Counted from the stretch's first letter, positions 22,261 through 31,263 are shown. The stretch is DNA of 64,000 nt from Streptococcus oralis (GCF_016028255.1 NZ_CP065707.1:1813001-1877000); one strand, 5' to 3'. Notes: generated by a model not told the origin, from the sequence alone. Numbers and translations: made by a program.

Positions 22261-23688
22261 TTAAATAGTAACTGAATCTCTATCCTTAATCATATAGCAT
22301 TTTAAAGGAGTTAAGCTAGCTAGCCAGTACAATAGACCACCAAAGATCGCAGTAAAGCCACTACCAGTTGTGAGCAAGAACATAGGACTCTGGATATGCT
22401 TTGTTACAGGGTTGTAAACAAATAGTACTGCAACTAACAAGGAAATGATTACACAAGATAATCCTACCAGATTAAATCCTTTGGTAAACTCATAGGCGTC
22501 ATGTCCTTCAAGGAAATAGGCTGAACGCAAATCGAGTTTTCGTTTTCTTAAGATAAAATAGTCAACAACGATCATTCCGATAATGGGTCCTTGAATATAG
22601 GCCGCCAGCGAGATGAAGGAACCGAAGTATTCATCCACTCCTCCCCAAATCGTAAGTAGGCTCACATAAACCATGGCAATCCAAACCATTAGTTTATAAC
22701 TTACTTTGGGCATCCCGCTTTTTACAATCATACAGTTCACATACGATCCTGTACCCTGAGTTCCAATATTGGCAAAGGCTACTAATAGTAAACTTAAAAG
22801 CGCAAAGGCTGGTGTGCTTAGAGTTGAAAGCATGGTTGTTGGGTCACTTTCATAGACACCTGTTTTGACAAACATGGCTAGAGCCATGACTCCACCTGTC
22901 GCAGCAAAGAATGGCGCAACAACCCCGTATGACAAGGCTGTAGCCCAATAGCCACTGCGTTCTGATTTTGCCAAACGTGGTAAGACAAAGGCTTGTGTAG
23001 ACCAAGAAAAGGCTACGGCCACATTTCCTTCCCCTGACATCATAAAACGTTCAATCGGTGTCAAATTTTCTTGGATAGCAGGTTGGACATTCATAATATC
23101 CCTAATCGGAACCGCAACAAAACAGATTCCAACGATGATTAGCCCAACAAATAACAAGGCAACCACCAGGAAGCGATTAGTGCCTTTAATCACCTCTGGC
23201 CCCCCAAGAGCAATCAGCGTTCCAAGGAGAACACAGAGAGTGCCTAGAATCGGTGCCCATACTCCCTTGTCCAAACCAAGTCCAAAATTATTTGCCAAAT
23301 GAATCATGGAGCTGGCAAAAAGATTGGCGGTAACGGCGTACCAACCAAAATTTGCCAGACTAATCACGGTTGATAGAACGGCCACCCCTTTTCTACCTAG
23401 AACGGCTCTCAACCAAATCCATAAATCAATTCCATATTTAACCGCAAACAAGATTGGGAGACATTCAATAAAGACCCAGATAATGTTGAAACTAAAAATA
23501 TTAATCAACATTTGATTAAAGGTCAAATATTGAGCCACATAAGCTCCTTGGGTATAACACCAAGTTGCGATAGCAAAACCACTTGTCGATAAGAAGAGAT
23601 CCCAGAAAGAATACTGACGATCCTTGTTGGTCATGGGAACGATTCCCGTTATGGTCTCCTGTTGAATGAAGTCATTCATCTTGGACAT
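22261..23688 (-). CDS. NCS1-family permease, downstream copy
   Basis: A 475-residue membrane transporter of the nucleobase-cation-symport-1 type (CodB-like), with about 12 hydrophobic segments. It is roughly 95% identical to the permease at 24148-25575, and the first 100 residues of the two are nearly the same. The family carries cytosine, allantoin, hydantoins or thiamine; the substrate here is unknown. The gene upstream of it (23690-23864) is a decayed copy of the 61-residue gene that precedes the other permease, so this is the second unit of a tandem duplication. Confidence 0.85.
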   Translation of the reverse strand: MSKMNDFIQQETITGIVPMTNKDRQYSFWDLFLSTSGFAIATWCYTQGAYVAQYLTFNQMLINIFSFNIIWVFIECLPILFAVKYGIDLWIWLRAVLGRKGVAVLSTVISLANFGWYAVTANLFASSMIHLANNFGLGLDKGVWAPILGTLCVLLGTLIALGGPEVIKGTNRFLVVALLFVGLIIVGICFVAVPIRDIMNVQPAIQENLTPIERFMMSGEGNVAVAFSWSTQAFVLPRLAKSERSGYWATALSYGVVAPFFAATGGVMALAMFVKTGVYESDPTTMLSTLSTPAFALLSLLLVAFANIGTQGTGSYVNCMIVKSGMPKVSYKLMVWIAMVYVSLLTIWGGVDEYFGSFISLAAYIQGPIIGMIVVDYFILRKRKLDLRSAYFLEGHDAYEFTKGFNLVGLSCVIISLLVAVLFVYNPVTKHIQSPMFLLTTGSGFTAIFGGLLYWLASLTPLKCYMIKDRDSVTI

Positions 23689-23689
23689 T

Positions 23690-23864
23690 TTATTGAATAC
23701 CTCCTGTCATGGCTAGGATAATCAGAATATGATTGACTAGAATCATATCAATTACTTATGTAAAATAAACTTTTAAGAAAGGGGGGATAAATACACATAG
23801 ATTAAGGCTTTCATTTTTTAGTTTCACCTACAACTAATTGTTCAAGTTCAATACCAATTCTCAT
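23690..23864 (-). pseudogene. Decayed copy of the 61-residue membrane protein gene
   Basis: Reading from ATG at 23864 (site GGAGGA), the frame gives MRIGIELEQLVVGETKK and stops. The following DNA still aligns with the intact gene at 25577-25762, ending in the same ILIILAMTGGIQ codons just before the permease start. A stop codon, frameshifts and about 60-70% identity show a dead copy. Confidence 0.75.
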
Positions 23865-24120
23865 TTTGTCAGTCCTCCGACTAAAAATTAATTTTAGTTG
23901 ACCATACTGCCCACTATAGTTGTACTAAATATAGAGAAACTTTCCTAATAGATTTACTTAAAATAACCCTCACAAAAGAGTGATAGTATGATGTTCCAAA
24001 CGCCTGAGCTAGATAGCTGTATTTCGTTTTCACGTTTGGAATTTCTTCTACAGAAATTTCAAATACCTGTTCAGCCTATTCTACCGTATCAATAAAGATT
24101 TTCTAAATTCTCTAGTAAGG
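23865..24120 (-). pseudogene. Remnant of the 3' end of the nucleotidyltransferase-kinase gene
   Basis: Bases 24026-24115 align with 25930-26030 in the intact fusion gene: both share GGAA(C/T)TTCTT, AGATTTCAA(G/A)TACC and TTTTCAGC-like tracts in the same order. The distance to the small-ORF remnant matches the intact locus. The 23865-24025 part is too decayed to align well by eye. No open frame remains. It marks the upstream edge of the duplicated unit. Confidence 0.6.
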
Positions 24121-24147
24121 GGGACGTTTCTAATCAATCCTCTATCC

Positions 24148-25575
24148 TTAAATCGTAACAGAGTCCCGATCATTGATCATATAGCGTTTTAACGGAGTTA
24201 AGCTAGCTAACCAGTACAATAAACCTCCAAAAATCGCAGTAAAGCCACTACCCGTTGTGATTAAAAAGATTGGGCTTTGAATCTGTGCTGTTACAGGGTT
24301 ATAAACAAATAGTACTGCAACCAACAAGGAGATAAATACGCAAGACAAGCCAACCACGTTAAATCCTTTGGTAAACTCGTAAGCATCGTGTCCTTCAAGG
24401 AAATAAGCTGAACGCAAGTCGAGTTTTCGTTTTCTTAAGATAAAGTAGTCAACAACGATCATACCAATAATTGGTCCCTGAATATAAGCAGCTAGTGAGA
24501 TGAAGGAACCGAAGTACTCTTCCACTCCCCCCCAGATTGTAAGTAGGCTCACGTATACCATGGCAATCCAAACCATTAGTTTATAGCTTACTTTGGGCAT
24601 CCCACTTTTTACAATCATACAGTTCACGTATGATCCTGTCCCTTGGGTCCCAATATTGGCAAAGGCTACTAGTAGTAAACTTAAGAGTGCAAAGGCCGGG
24701 GTGCTTAGAGTTGAAAGCATGGTTGTTGGATCACTTTCATAAACACCTGTTTTAACAAACATGGCTAGAGCCATGACTCCACCTGTCGCAACAAAGAATG
24801 GCGCAACAACTCCGTATGATAAAGCTGTAGCCCAATAGCCACTACGTTCTGATTTTGCTAAACGCGGTAAAACTAATGCCTGTGTAGACCAAGAAAAGGC
24901 AAAGGCAACATTTCCTTCTCCAGAAAGCATGAAGCGTTCTAATGGCGTCAAATCTCCTTGGGTAGCCGGTTGAATGTTCATAATGTCAGTGATAGGCACG
25001 GCTACAAAGCAGATTCCAACGATAATGAGACCGACAATCAACAAGGCAATTACCAAGAATCGATTGGTCCATTTAATCACTTCTGGGCCTCCAAGAGCAA
25101 TCAGCGTTCCAAGAAGAACACAGAGTGTACCAAGAATAGGTGCCCATACTCCCTTGTCCAAACCAAGACCGAAATTATTTGCCAAATGAATCATGGAGCT
25201 AGCAAAAAGATTGGCCGCAACGGCATACCAGCCAAAGTTAGCCAAACTAATAATGGTTGATAGCAAGGCCACTCCTTTTTTTCCGAGGACAGCCCTCAAC
25301 CAAATCCACAAATCAATTCCATATTTAACCGCAAACAGAATTGGGAGACATTCAATAAAGACCCAGATAATGTTGAAACTAAAAATATTAATCAACATCT
25401 GATTAAAGGTCAAATATTGAGCCACATAAGCCCCTTGGGTATAACACCAAGTAGCAATGGCAAAACCACTTGTTGACAGAAAGAGATCCCAGAAAGAATA
25501 CTGACGATCCTTATTGGTCATGGGAACAATTCCCGTTATCGTCTCCTGTTGAATAAAGTCATTCATCTTGGACAT
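24148..25575 (-). CDS. NCS1-family permease, upstream copy
   Basis: A 475-residue CodB-like transporter beginning MSKMNDFIQQETITGIVPMT, a pattern in which a short cytosolic N-terminus precedes about 12 helices. Motifs include SFWDLFLSTSGFAIATWCYTQ (start of helix 1; 25469-25501 region) and GPIIGMIVVDYFILRKRKLD in the C-terminal half. It starts one base after the 61-residue membrane protein gene and follows the kinase fusion, so all three share one transcript. I infer it imports the substrate of the fusion enzyme. NCS1 members are not established choline carriers. Confidence 0.87.
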   Translation of the reverse strand: MSKMNDFIQQETITGIVPMTNKDRQYSFWDLFLSTSGFAIATWCYTQGAYVAQYLTFNQMLINIFSFNIIWVFIECLPILFAVKYGIDLWIWLRAVLGKKGVALLSTIISLANFGWYAVAANLFASSMIHLANNFGLGLDKGVWAPILGTLCVLLGTLIALGGPEVIKWTNRFLVIALLIVGLIIVGICFVAVPITDIMNIQPATQGDLTPLERFMLSGEGNVAFAFSWSTQALVLPRLAKSERSGYWATALSYGVVAPFFVATGGVMALAMFVKTGVYESDPTTMLSTLSTPAFALLSLLLVAFANIGTQGTGSYVNCMIVKSGMPKVSYKLMVWIAMVYVSLLTIWGGVEEYFGSFISLAAYIQGPIIGMIVVDYFILRKRKLDLRSAYFLEGHDAYEFTKGFNVVGLSCVFISLLVAVLFVYNPVTAQIQSPIFLITTGSGFTAIFGGLLYWLASLTPLKRYMINDRDSVTI

Positions 25576-25576
25576 T

Positions 25577-25762
25577 TTATTGAATACCTCCTGTCATGGC
25601 TAAAATAATCAGAATAAGGTTAATTAGAACCAAGCCAATGACTATAGTAAAATCACTTTTTAGAAATGGCTGAGCAAACACATAGTTTGGTGATTCCATT
25701 TCTTCTAGCCTTCTTTTCGTTTCATTTGCTATTAATTCTTCAATTTCAGATGTCGGCTTCAT
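25577..25762 (-). CDS. Small single-helix membrane protein, unknown
   Basis: A 61-residue protein: an acidic, probably helical cytosolic part (SEIEELIANETKRRLEEMES) and one C-terminal membrane helix (about 38-60, IVIGLVLINLILIILAMTGG). It begins within a base of the fusion gene's stop and ends one base before the permease start, with an overlapping GGAGG site for the next gene. Its size and position suggest an accessory subunit of the permease; a decayed duplicate exists at 23690-23864. I do not recognise the family. Confidence 0.75.
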   Translation of the reverse strand: MKPTSEIEELIANETKRRLEEMESPNYVFAQPFLKSDFTIVIGLVLINLILIILAMTGGIQ

Positions 25763-25763
25763 C

Positions 25764-27542
25764 TCAATTCTCCTCCAAATATAAATCTAATGCAAGTTTT
25801 CCATACTGCTTGGTATAACGATACCAGATATAAAGAAATTCACCTACGGGTTTTCCAACACTTTCTTGGAACAGGGCCCACAAAAACCAATAATATGAAG
25901 TTACTGATACATAGGCAAAATAGTGACGTTTGGTTTTCTTATCTGGAACTTCTTGTAGATAGATTTCAAGTACCTTTTCAGCTTCTTCCACTGTATAATT
26001 TGAACACCCGATAAAGGTTCCTAAATCTCCTGCTGGATCTCCCATACCAGAATATTCCCAATCAATCAGGCTCATTTCTCCAGCTTCATTCAACAAGAAA
26101 TTTGGGCTATAAGAATCTCCATGGCAGAGAACCTCTTTCGCTTGTTCTTCTTGTAAAAGCTTCTCGAGAACTGAGACATTCTTATCCAACTCTTCAAGTC
26201 CATCAAATTCAAAACGATTGCTGGCCTTTAATTTTTGTCTAAAATCATCAATTCCCTCAAATTGATTAAAGGAATGATCTGTTTTTTCTCCAGATTGGTG
26301 CAAGCGTCTCAAGAGCTCCATTGCTTTTGCTACATCATCCCAATTATCATAATCTAGTTGCTTGGCGTTAGGGATAAATTCTGAAATTTTCCAGCCCTCA
26401 TCCTTGTTCATAGCGACAAAAGTACGGTCAATCTTCAATTTTGCAGCAATTTCCATGGAAGCCGCTTCACTAGCACGATCGATATAATTCTCCGTTCCCC
26501 TACCCGGATGACGGTAAACATATTTCTTTCCTAGGCAGTCAAATGAAAACGAAGTGTTGGTCAGACCATCTTTTAGAGGTTTGATATTGACAATATCTGA
26601 AGCCACACATCCTAATGTCTTACAGATATTATCAATGATTTCCGAATTAGTATTCACCAAATAGTGTTGATCAAACTGACGCAACTCATCTAGTGAATCA
26701 AACTCCTTAACAATATCTGCTGAATAATGCCGAGCTTCCAAAGGAAGCTCCTTGACGTGACGACTATAATAATCTTCCCAGAGCTGTTCGCGATATGGTT
26801 CGTGCTTAAATTCAGTTTCTAAAATGTCTACGAATTTTTCACTAAATGCACGATCAAAATAAACGTGCCCCACCATAGCCCAAGTATTCGTCCCACCGAT
26901 TTGAATATCGATAATCGTGTGATTGGAGTCTTCCTTAGAGCAGTATTCGTCTGTGTCTCCTTCTGCAAATATTGTAGAATAGTAACCTCTGTAAATGTAT
27001 CGCTCAAACGGATTTTCTACAAAATAATTATCCGAAGAGCAGATATAAGTGTTAGAAAGTTGATCTCTGACTAGCATGAGAGAAGAACAGTTGTTGTACT
27101 TGTAGTAATCATTATTTACAACGATTTTAACACCAAATTTTTCTGCTAGATAGAACATTTTTTCCTGCAGATAGCCTACAATAACTGTAATATCCTCTAT
27201 CCCAGCTTCTTGTAATTGCTTGATTTCTCTCTCAATCAAACGCTCACCTTTAACTTGGAGAAGCCCTTTAGGTAGCTCATAAGACAAAGGAGCAAAGCGG
27301 CTACTCATACCTGCAGCCATGATAATGGCATTCTTCACCTGATACGGAGCTAAAGCCTCCTCACCTAAGTCAGTTAAGTGATTTTCTTCACTGATCCACT
27401 TCTCTTCTTTACATTCCTTGAGAAGATTATTTACCGTCCCCAAAGCGATATCTAGCTGTTCAGCCAATTGTCTCTGCGTAAAGTTTTCGTCTTTGTGAGT
27501 CAACAAAAAACGTAAAAGTTTAAATTGTTTTTCTGATAGCAT
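25764..27542 (-). CDS. Fusion protein: winged helix, LicC-like cytidylyltransferase, LicA-like kinase
   Basis: A 592-residue protein started at ATG 27542 (site AGAGG); a TTG at 27563 lacks a site. Residues 1-60 are a winged helix (LSEKQFKLLRFLLTH). Residues 71-300 are a nucleotidyltransferase with AAGMSSRFAP and PKGLL; YNNCSSLMLVRDQL and SSDNYFVENPF closely follow phosphocholine cytidylyltransferase LicC as I recall it. Residues 310-592 are a choline-kinase-like domain with GLTNTSF, HGDSYSPNF (His474) and IDWEYSGMGDPAGDLG. One protein could thus phosphorylate a choline-like alcohol, make the CDP derivative and regulate its own gene. All key motifs are intact. Substrate and regulatory role are inference. 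Confidence 0.85.
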   Translation of the reverse strand: MLSEKQFKLLRFLLTHKDENFTQRQLAEQLDIALGTVNNLLKECKEEKWISEENHLTDLGEEALAPYQVKNAIIMAAGMSSRFAPLSYELPKGLLQVKGERLIEREIKQLQEAGIEDITVIVGYLQEKMFYLAEKFGVKIVVNNDYYKYNNCSSLMLVRDQLSNTYICSSDNYFVENPFERYIYRGYYSTIFAEGDTDEYCSKEDSNHTIIDIQIGGTNTWAMVGHVYFDRAFSEKFVDILETEFKHEPYREQLWEDYYSRHVKELPLEARHYSADIVKEFDSLDELRQFDQHYLVNTNSEIIDNICKTLGCVASDIVNIKPLKDGLTNTSFSFDCLGKKYVYRHPGRGTENYIDRASEAASMEIAAKLKIDRTFVAMNKDEGWKISEFIPNAKQLDYDNWDDVAKAMELLRRLHQSGEKTDHSFNQFEGIDDFRQKLKASNRFEFDGLEELDKNVSVLEKLLQEEQAKEVLCHGDSYSPNFLLNEAGEMSLIDWEYSGMGDPAGDLGTFIGCSNYTVEEAEKVLEIYLQEVPDKKTKRHYFAYVSVTSYYWFLWALFQESVGKPVGEFLYIWYRYTKQYGKLALDLYLEEN

Positions 27543-27579
27543 ATCTTCAGCCTCTTTGTTCAATATTTTTGTTTATTTA

Positions 27580-27608
27580 ATTATATGATGAACACGTGCT
27601 TTTGTCAA
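27580..27608 (-). promoter_or_regulatory. Promoter of the fusion-kinase cassette
   Basis: On the minus strand TTGACA (27603-27608) and TATAAT (27580-27585) are separated by 17 bases, so both boxes match consensus. The spacer holds the near-palindrome AGCACGTGTT, a possible operator for the winged-helix domain encoded just downstream. A promoter this strong without an obvious activator site suggests control by repression. Confidence 0.85.
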
Positions 27609-27674
27609 GTTAGATTCTATATTAAGAAAACGGATGCTCAAATCAGGCCCATCAAAATAGGGACCAAACGAAAA

Positions 27675-27698
27675 AAGAGCCCCAAATTTGGAGCTCTT
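27675..27698 (-). terminator. Terminator of the liv operon
   Basis: The arms AAGAGCTCCAAA and TTTGGGGCTCTT pair with one G-T pair and no real loop beyond the centre, then TTTTTTCG follows on the minus strand. It lies about 200 bases past the livF stop, behind the hairpin repeat array. Confidence 0.75.
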
Positions 27699-27721
27699 CA
27701 AATTCATCTACAAAATAATCC

Positions 27722-27896
27722 ACTGAATTAGATAATTGCTTACCCAATCTCCATCTGCAACCTAAACTAGTCTCCCAGACTAGAGGAGAATTGCTTGGGC
27801 AATTCTTATCCGCCGACTAAAAAGGGCCCCCGGACTATAGGGGAATTGCTTCCGCAACTCTCATCCACCGACTAAAACAATCCACTGGATTGTTTT
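27722..27896. repeat. Tandem hairpin repeats at the livF 3' end
   Basis: On the minus strand two good and one worn copy of a roughly 60-base unit run head to tail. Each has a variable palindrome (AACAATCCAGTGGATTGTT, GTCCGGGGGCCC, AGTCTGGGAGACT) and a steadier part, TTAGTCGG(T/C)GGAT(G/A)AGA, then (G/A)TTGC..AAGCAATTC. The first palindrome contains the livF stop codon. No gene is visible in the 330 bases between livF and the cassette promoter. Confidence 0.75.
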
Positions 27897-28605
27897 AGCC
27901 ACCTAGGTATGCTTTTCTGACTTCATCTGATGCTGCGAGTTCTTTTCCTGTTCCTGATAGGACAATCTTTCCTGTTTCAAGTACATAGCCACGGTCAGAA
28001 ATAGCAAGGGCCTTGTTAGCGTTCTGTTCAATTAGGAGAACCGTTGTTCCTTGCTTCTGAATATCTTGAATGATATCAAAAATTTCTTGGATAAAGATAG
28101 GAGCAAGTCCCATTGATGGCTCGTCCAAGAGAAGAAGCTTAGGCGTAGACATGAGAGCGCGTCCCATAGCCAGCATCTGCTGTTCACCACCTGAAAGGGT
28201 CGCCGCATCTTGGTTTTTGCGTTCTTCAAGACGTGGGAAGCGTGAGAAAACTTTTTTCAAGTTAGCTTGATTTTCTTCACGATTCTTCTTTAAAAAGGCT
28301 CCCATTTCCAAGTTTTCCATAACAGTCAAGCCTGGAAAAACATGGCGTCCCTCAGGGACTTGTGAAAGGCCACCTGCCACGATTTTTTGCGCTGGCATCT
28401 TTTGAATTTCTTTTCCTAAAAACTGAATTTTACCAGCACTTGGACGAACCAAACCTGAAAGGGTGCGAAGAATGGTTGTTTTACCAGCGCCATTGGCACC
28501 AATCAAGGAAACAACTTCACCTTCATTAACCTCGAAACTTACATCACGAACTGCTTGGATCATACCGTAATGTACAGATAGGTTTTCAACTTTTAACATA
28601 GACAT
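27895..28605 (-). CDS. livF: Branched-chain amino acid ABC transporter ATPase LivF
   Basis: A 236-residue ATP-binding subunit with Walker A GANGAGKTT, signature LSGGEQQMLAMGRALM, Walker B LLLLDEPSMGLAP and the VLLIEQNAN switch region typical of LivF. It overlaps livG by one base (TAATG), so translation is probably coupled. The C-terminus YLGG ends inside a palindromic repeat. It works with LivG, LivH, LivM and LivJ to import leucine, isoleucine and valine. Confidence 0.96.
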   Translation of the reverse strand: MSMLKVENLSVHYGMIQAVRDVSFEVNEGEVVSLIGANGAGKTTILRTLSGLVRPSAGKIQFLGKEIQKMPAQKIVAGGLSQVPEGRHVFPGLTVMENLEMGAFLKKNREENQANLKKVFSRFPRLEERKNQDAATLSGGEQQMLAMGRALMSTPKLLLLDEPSMGLAPIFIQEIFDIIQDIQKQGTTVLLIEQNANKALAISDRGYVLETGKIVLSGTGKELAASDEVRKAYLGG

Positions 28606-29369
28606 TAGGCTTCACCTCCTAGATAAGCTTCGATAACACGTTTGTTGTTCTTGATCTCATCCGGAGTCCCATGAGCAATCAACCGACCATATTCAAGAAC
28701 ATAGATACGCTCAGTGACTTCCATAACCAAATTCATGTCGTGTTCGATGAGCATGATGGTAATTTTAAATTCATCTTTGATACGACGGATCAATTCTGTC
28801 AATTCAGCTGTTTCTTGTGGATTCATCCCAGCTGCAGGCTCATCCAAAAAGAGGATTTTAGGTTCAGTTGCCAGAGCACGAACGATTTCTAATCGACGTT
28901 GTTGACCATAGGCCAGATTCTTAGCTAGAGTATCTGCGTCACCATCCAAATCAAAAATCTTCAGCAAGTCCAAAGCTTTATTTTTTAATTCTTCCTCATT
29001 CTTATAAAAAGCTGGTAGGCGTAGGAAGCTCGCAAGGACATGTTGTTTATGATGATTGCTAAATGCAATCAAAACATTTTCTAAAACTGTCAGATTCTTG
29101 AACAAACGAATATTTTGGAAAGTACGACTGAGTCCAAGTGAAGCAATCTTATAAGGAGTTTTCCCATTTAGGAGGTGACCATCTAGTGTCACCGTACCTT
29201 CACTTGGTTCATAAACACCCGTCAAGAGATTGAAAAGAGTTGTTTTACCAGCCCCGTTTGGTCCAATCAGACCAACCAACTCTCCCTCGTTCAATTCAAG
29301 AGTGACATCTCCAACAGCTGTTAGACCGCCAAAATGTTTGGTTAACTGTTTAACTTCAAGTAATGCCAT
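28605..29369 (-). CDS. livG: Branched-chain amino acid ABC transporter ATPase LivG
   Basis: A 254-residue ATPase with Walker A GPNGAGKTT, the family insert after GLSRTFQNIRLF, the signature LAYGQQRRLEIVRAL (the LivG variant of LSGGQ), Walker B ILFLDEPAAGMNP and MLIEHDM. It overlaps both neighbours by one base. It pairs with LivF as the heterodimeric motor. Confidence 0.96.
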   Translation of the reverse strand: MALLEVKQLTKHFGGLTAVGDVTLELNEGELVGLIGPNGAGKTTLFNLLTGVYEPSEGTVTLDGHLLNGKTPYKIASLGLSRTFQNIRLFKNLTVLENVLIAFSNHHKQHVLASFLRLPAFYKNEEELKNKALDLLKIFDLDGDADTLAKNLAYGQQRRLEIVRALATEPKILFLDEPAAGMNPQETAELTELIRRIKDEFKITIMLIEHDMNLVMEVTERIYVLEYGRLIAHGTPDEIKNNKRVIEAYLGGEA

Positions 29370-30325
29370 TAGTTTTGTCCCTCCTTCTTCGATTTTTTAA
29401 AGAAACGTGATAGACTCAATTCCCATGTCCCAAGAAGTCCACCTGGTCTGAAAATCATGACCAATACAAGAGCCAAAGCGTAGATAATCATACGTACGCT
29501 TGCTACATCCTGAAGGAGCATATTTAAAATTCCTAAAACAATCGCTGAAACGATGGTACCAGTAATCGATCCAAGTCCACCAAATACAACGATAATCAAC
29601 ACATTGATGGAATTAATAAAGGTGTAATCTTTTGGGACAACAGATCCGATAAAACCAGCCTGAAGTGAACCCGCAATACTTGCTGTAATAGCACCAAAGA
29701 CAAAAGCGATAATCTTGATCTTTGTAGTATTTACTCCAACAGACTCTGCGGCAATCTCATCCTCACGAACAGATAGAGTAGAACGTCCAATTGGACTACG
29801 TAAGAAGTTAAGAGTCGCAATAGTTGTGATCACCACAAAAAGATACACCATTTGCCAGTTGGTAAAGTTTGGAATACCCAAGATACCAGCAGCACCGTTG
29901 GTCAAGCTTCCACCATTAATGATAAAGATACGAATAATTTCTGAAACACCTAGTGTCGCAACAGCCAGGTAGTCACCCTTCAAACGGAGTGTTGGAATCC
30001 CAACGAGCAAAGCGACTGCACCAGAAATCAAGGCACCCAAGACCATTGCTCCAAAGAAAGCACCATAGGTTGGTGATTTTGAACCAATAATCGCTGCTGC
30101 ATAAGCCCCAATCGCCATAAAACCTGCATGACCGAGTGAGAATTGTCCTGAAAAACCAACAATTAAGTTCAGACCTACTGCAAGGATGATATTAATCCCA
30201 ATTTGTTCTAAAATTTGGACATGGAATAGATTGAGAACACCAGCAGAAACCAATACGCTAATCAATCCATAACCTGCTAACAGAAGGAATAACCATAGAA
30301 TATTTACTTTAAAATTTGTCTTCAT
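29369..30325 (-). CDS. livM: Branched-chain amino acid ABC permease LivM
   Basis: A 318-residue membrane subunit with about 8-10 hydrophobic segments. It contains the family loop GFSGQFSLGHAGFMAIGAYA and the cytoplasmic coupling motif EIAAESVGVNTTKIK. It lies 3 bases after livH and overlaps livG. Full length. Confidence 0.95.
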   Translation of the reverse strand: MKTNFKVNILWLFLLLAGYGLISVLVSAGVLNLFHVQILEQIGINIILAVGLNLIVGFSGQFSLGHAGFMAIGAYAAAIIGSKSPTYGAFFGAMVLGALISGAVALLVGIPTLRLKGDYLAVATLGVSEIIRIFIINGGSLTNGAAGILGIPNFTNWQMVYLFVVITTIATLNFLRSPIGRSTLSVREDEIAAESVGVNTTKIKIIAFVFGAITASIAGSLQAGFIGSVVPKDYTFINSINVLIIVVFGGLGSITGTIVSAIVLGILNMLLQDVASVRMIIYALALVLVMIFRPGGLLGTWELSLSRFFKKSKKEGQN

Positions 30326-30328
30326 TGT

Positions 30329-31207
30329 TTACACCTTCTCTTTCACATTCTTACCAAGGATACCTGCAGGTCGAACAATCAGAATCAAAAGCAAGATTCC
30401 ATATACGATAGCATCACGGAAATCAGACATACCGAAGGCAGTAGCAAAAGTTTCCAACAAGCCAATCACAAATCCCCCTAGAGCTGCACCAGGAATAATC
30501 CCGATACCACCCAGTACGGCCGCAACGAATGATTTTAGACCTGGAGTCACGCCCATCAACGGTTCAAGAGAGTTGTAGTAAAGCGCAATGAGGACACCTG
30601 CCGCTCCAGCAAGGGCTGAACCCAAGGCAAAAGTGAAACTGATTGTACGATTTACATTAATTCCCATCAATTGCGCCGCGTCACTATCAACTGATACAGC
30701 ACGCATGGCTTTCCCCATTTTTGTTTTTTGAACAATCACTTGCAATAGAATCATCAGGAGTAAGGAAACTGCTAAAATCATTAACTGAACATTTGTCAAG
30801 CTGATTGGCCCCAAATCATAGCGAACTGTTTGAATGGCTTGAGGAAAGGCACGAGTATTGGCACCGACTAAGTAAACCATCCCGTATTCCAGTAGAAAAG
30901 ACACTCCGATAGCTGTAATCAAAACAGCAATACGTGTAGAGTGTCGCAAAGGACGGTAGGCAAGAAACTCAATCACGACACCAAGTAGTGCGGTTCCTGC
31001 CATTGAAATAATCAAAGCTAAAAAGAAATTCATTTGGAAAGAATTAATCAAAAAGTAACCAATAAAGGCTCCCATCATATAAATATCACCGTGGGCGAAG
31101 TTGATGAGTTTGATAATTCCATAAACCATGGTATAACCCAGAGCCAAAAGTGCATAAACACTACCCAGAATTAAACCATTCACAAGTTGTTGGATCATAG
31201 CATTCAC
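30329..31207 (-). CDS. livH: Branched-chain amino acid ABC permease LivH
   Basis: A 292-residue partner permease with the motif GYTMVYGIIKLINFAHGDIY near the N-terminus and AAQLMGINVNRTI as the coupling loop. It begins the permease part of the operon, 109 bases after livJ. The hairpin in that gap probably lowers its expression relative to the binding protein. Confidence 0.95.
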   Translation of the reverse strand: MNAMIQQLVNGLILGSVYALLALGYTMVYGIIKLINFAHGDIYMMGAFIGYFLINSFQMNFFLALIISMAGTALLGVVIEFLAYRPLRHSTRIAVLITAIGVSFLLEYGMVYLVGANTRAFPQAIQTVRYDLGPISLTNVQLMILAVSLLLMILLQVIVQKTKMGKAMRAVSVDSDAAQLMGINVNRTISFTFALGSALAGAAGVLIALYYNSLEPLMGVTPGLKSFVAAVLGGIGIIPGAALGGFVIGLLETFATAFGMSDFRDAIVYGILLLILIVRPAGILGKNVKEKV

Positions 31208-31263
31208 TCTTTTCTATTGTTATTTTTAGAAAATTTCTCAATTTTCACAAGTTCATAAACACC

